NCBI GenBank assembly: GCA_024196135.1
Contig: JAMQCK010000358.1
Location: 1,002-26,344 of the forward strand
Origin: Pleurotus ostreatus/Saccharomyces cerevisiae fusant
Taxonomy: Eukaryota > Opisthokonta
Direction: 5' to 3'
DNA: 25,343 bases
The notes beneath the pieces were generated by a model. That model was not told the DNA's origin. It saw only the letters and a list, made by a program, of their open reading frames with translations, and did not search any database. A program made the position numbers and the translations under genes. Shown here one piece after another: positions 24,482 to 25,343 of the stretch; positions within the stretch are counted from its first letter, which is position 1, and the number at the start of each line of letters is the position of its first letter.

Positions 24482-25343
24482 TCAACGCCTGTAGCCGTTC
24501 TCGGCCACGCCACGAGGAGGATAGTCGCGGCGAGGATACCCAGGCTGAGCATAGCCACCACCGTAGGAGTCGTAGGGGGCGGCGCGAGCAGCGGGCGGGC
24601 TTTCGGAACGACGTCTACGATGGTGTTAGAGAAGTACGAGAGTAAGCCGATGGACTGGCGAACCTGTAACCACCGTTCCTGGGCGGAGGTGCAGCATAGT
24701 CGTAGCGTCCAGCAGCTGGTACAGGAGGGGTGACAGGGCGCCCACGACGAGGTTCATAGTCGCTGATGAGCCGTATGAGCAAGACCAAGGAGTGAAGCAT
24801 CTATAGTGCATACCGAGGTGGAGGACGCTCGTAGTCGTCACGGTACCTAGGAGGAGTTCTCGCGCGAGGGGCAGCCATCGGTGTCGCAGCATAGCGAGGG
24901 TCAACCGGGCCCATCCTTCGCTCGCCACGATCAGCCACAGGCGGCGGAGGATAGCCACGGTAAGGATCCACAGGAGGGGGAGGAGCGTAGCGATAGTCCA
25001 CAGGAGGAGGTGGGTAACGTGGGTCACGATAGTCAACCGGAGGAGGTCGACGGGCGTAATCGTCATAGTCGCGACGCGGAGGCATAGGAGGGTAGTCACG
25101 GTACTCCCTTGGAGGAGGGTAGGGCGGCGTCACCGGGCGACGGTATTCACGAGGAGGGGGAGGGGGATAATCGCGGTCGCGCGGGTCACGATCCCTAACG
25201 CGATCGATAGGATCGACTCGACGACCAGGCGGCCTGAAGAACGATAAGATGGATGATTCAATAGATGCGATGCACGATACTCACGGGCCGGGATATGTAG
25301 GGCACTCTCTGGGAAAGATGGATGAGAAGCAGCTCCTGCGCAG
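24482..25343 (-). CDS. 3' part of a Pro/Arg/Tyr/Asp-rich repeat protein (RNA-binding-like tail; 5' end outside window)
   Basis: Exons read 3' of the window edge: 25285-25343 (partial, less certain), 24814-25233, 24664-24762 and 24482-24614, joined by introns of about 50 nt that keep the frame. The protein is disordered in character: PIDRVRDRDPRDRDYPPPPP, PREYR repeats, then several copies of PPPPVDYR-like units, ARTPPRYRDDYERPPPR, RRRSESPP and a Tyr/Gly-rich end (SYGGGYAQPGYPRRDYPPRG). Such RD/RS-like and PPxYR tails are found in splicing factors and hnRNP-type proteins, usually behind an RRM, but no RRM lies inside the window, so the assignment is inference. The first partial exon fits the frame but its own sequence is not convincing. 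Confidence 0.6.

Noticed and set aside
25134..25343. Repeats near the right edge as a CRISPR or satellite array
   Set aside because: The periodicity comes from Pro/Arg/Tyr codons in an open, spliced frame, with uneven unit lengths and no constant spacers.

Overview
The window looks like nuclear DNA of a filamentous basidiomycete, probably a wood-decay or litter Agaricomycete; Polyporales is my guess. The reasons are GC-rich coding sequence, genes broken by many 43-60 bp GT-AG introns with CTNAC-like branch sites, several microexons of 8-21 nt, tightly packed genes on both strands, and typical agaricomycete families (F-box proteins, a HAM1-like protein, a full-length ABCC transporter, Ala-rich secreted proteins). 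Exon models were built by hand: I joined GT-AG (once GC-AG) junctions that keep the frame and restore family motifs. No transcript or database check was possible.

Layout from left to right: (1) the 3' end of a coiled-coil/acidic-tail gene, + strand, 1-760; (2) an F-BAR/RhoGAP protein with a proline-rich tail, +, 1141-4111, 14 exons; (3) a PIF1-family DNA helicase with an N-terminal viroplasmin (RNase H1 N-terminal-like) domain, -, 4505-7208; (4) a HAM1-like protein with an N-terminal lipidation motif, +, 7428-10171, divergent from the helicase; (5) an F-box protein with three microexons, -, 10263-12036; (6) a classical short-chain dehydrogenase resembling fungal L-rhamnose 1-dehydrogenase, -, 12268-13447; (7) a short ketol-acid reductoisomerase-like protein with altered catalytic residues, +, 13872-15049, divergent from the SDR; (8) 1.2 kb with at most one tiny candidate gene; (9) an ABCC/MRP-type ABC transporter with TMD0, +, 16229-21970, 18 exons, 1628 aa; (10) a secreted Ala-rich protein with a strong TATA promoter and a probable 3'-UTR intron, +, 22388-23376; (11) 1.1 kb without a recognisable gene; (12) the 3' part of a Pro/Arg/Tyr/Asp-repeat protein, -, 24482 to the window end.

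Most genes look like housekeeping or signalling loci: Rho GTPase and membrane curvature control, genome maintenance, ubiquitin ligase adaptor, and vacuolar or plasma-membrane transport. There is no sign of a virus, transposon, CRISPR array or core biosynthetic enzyme, so I do not read the window as a gene cluster. The parts most worth a second look are the helicase/viroplasmin fusion, the KARI-like protein lacking the family's catalytic His and Lys and sharing a promoter region with the sugar-dehydrogenase-like SDR, the microexons, a GC-AG intron, and the secreted protein.
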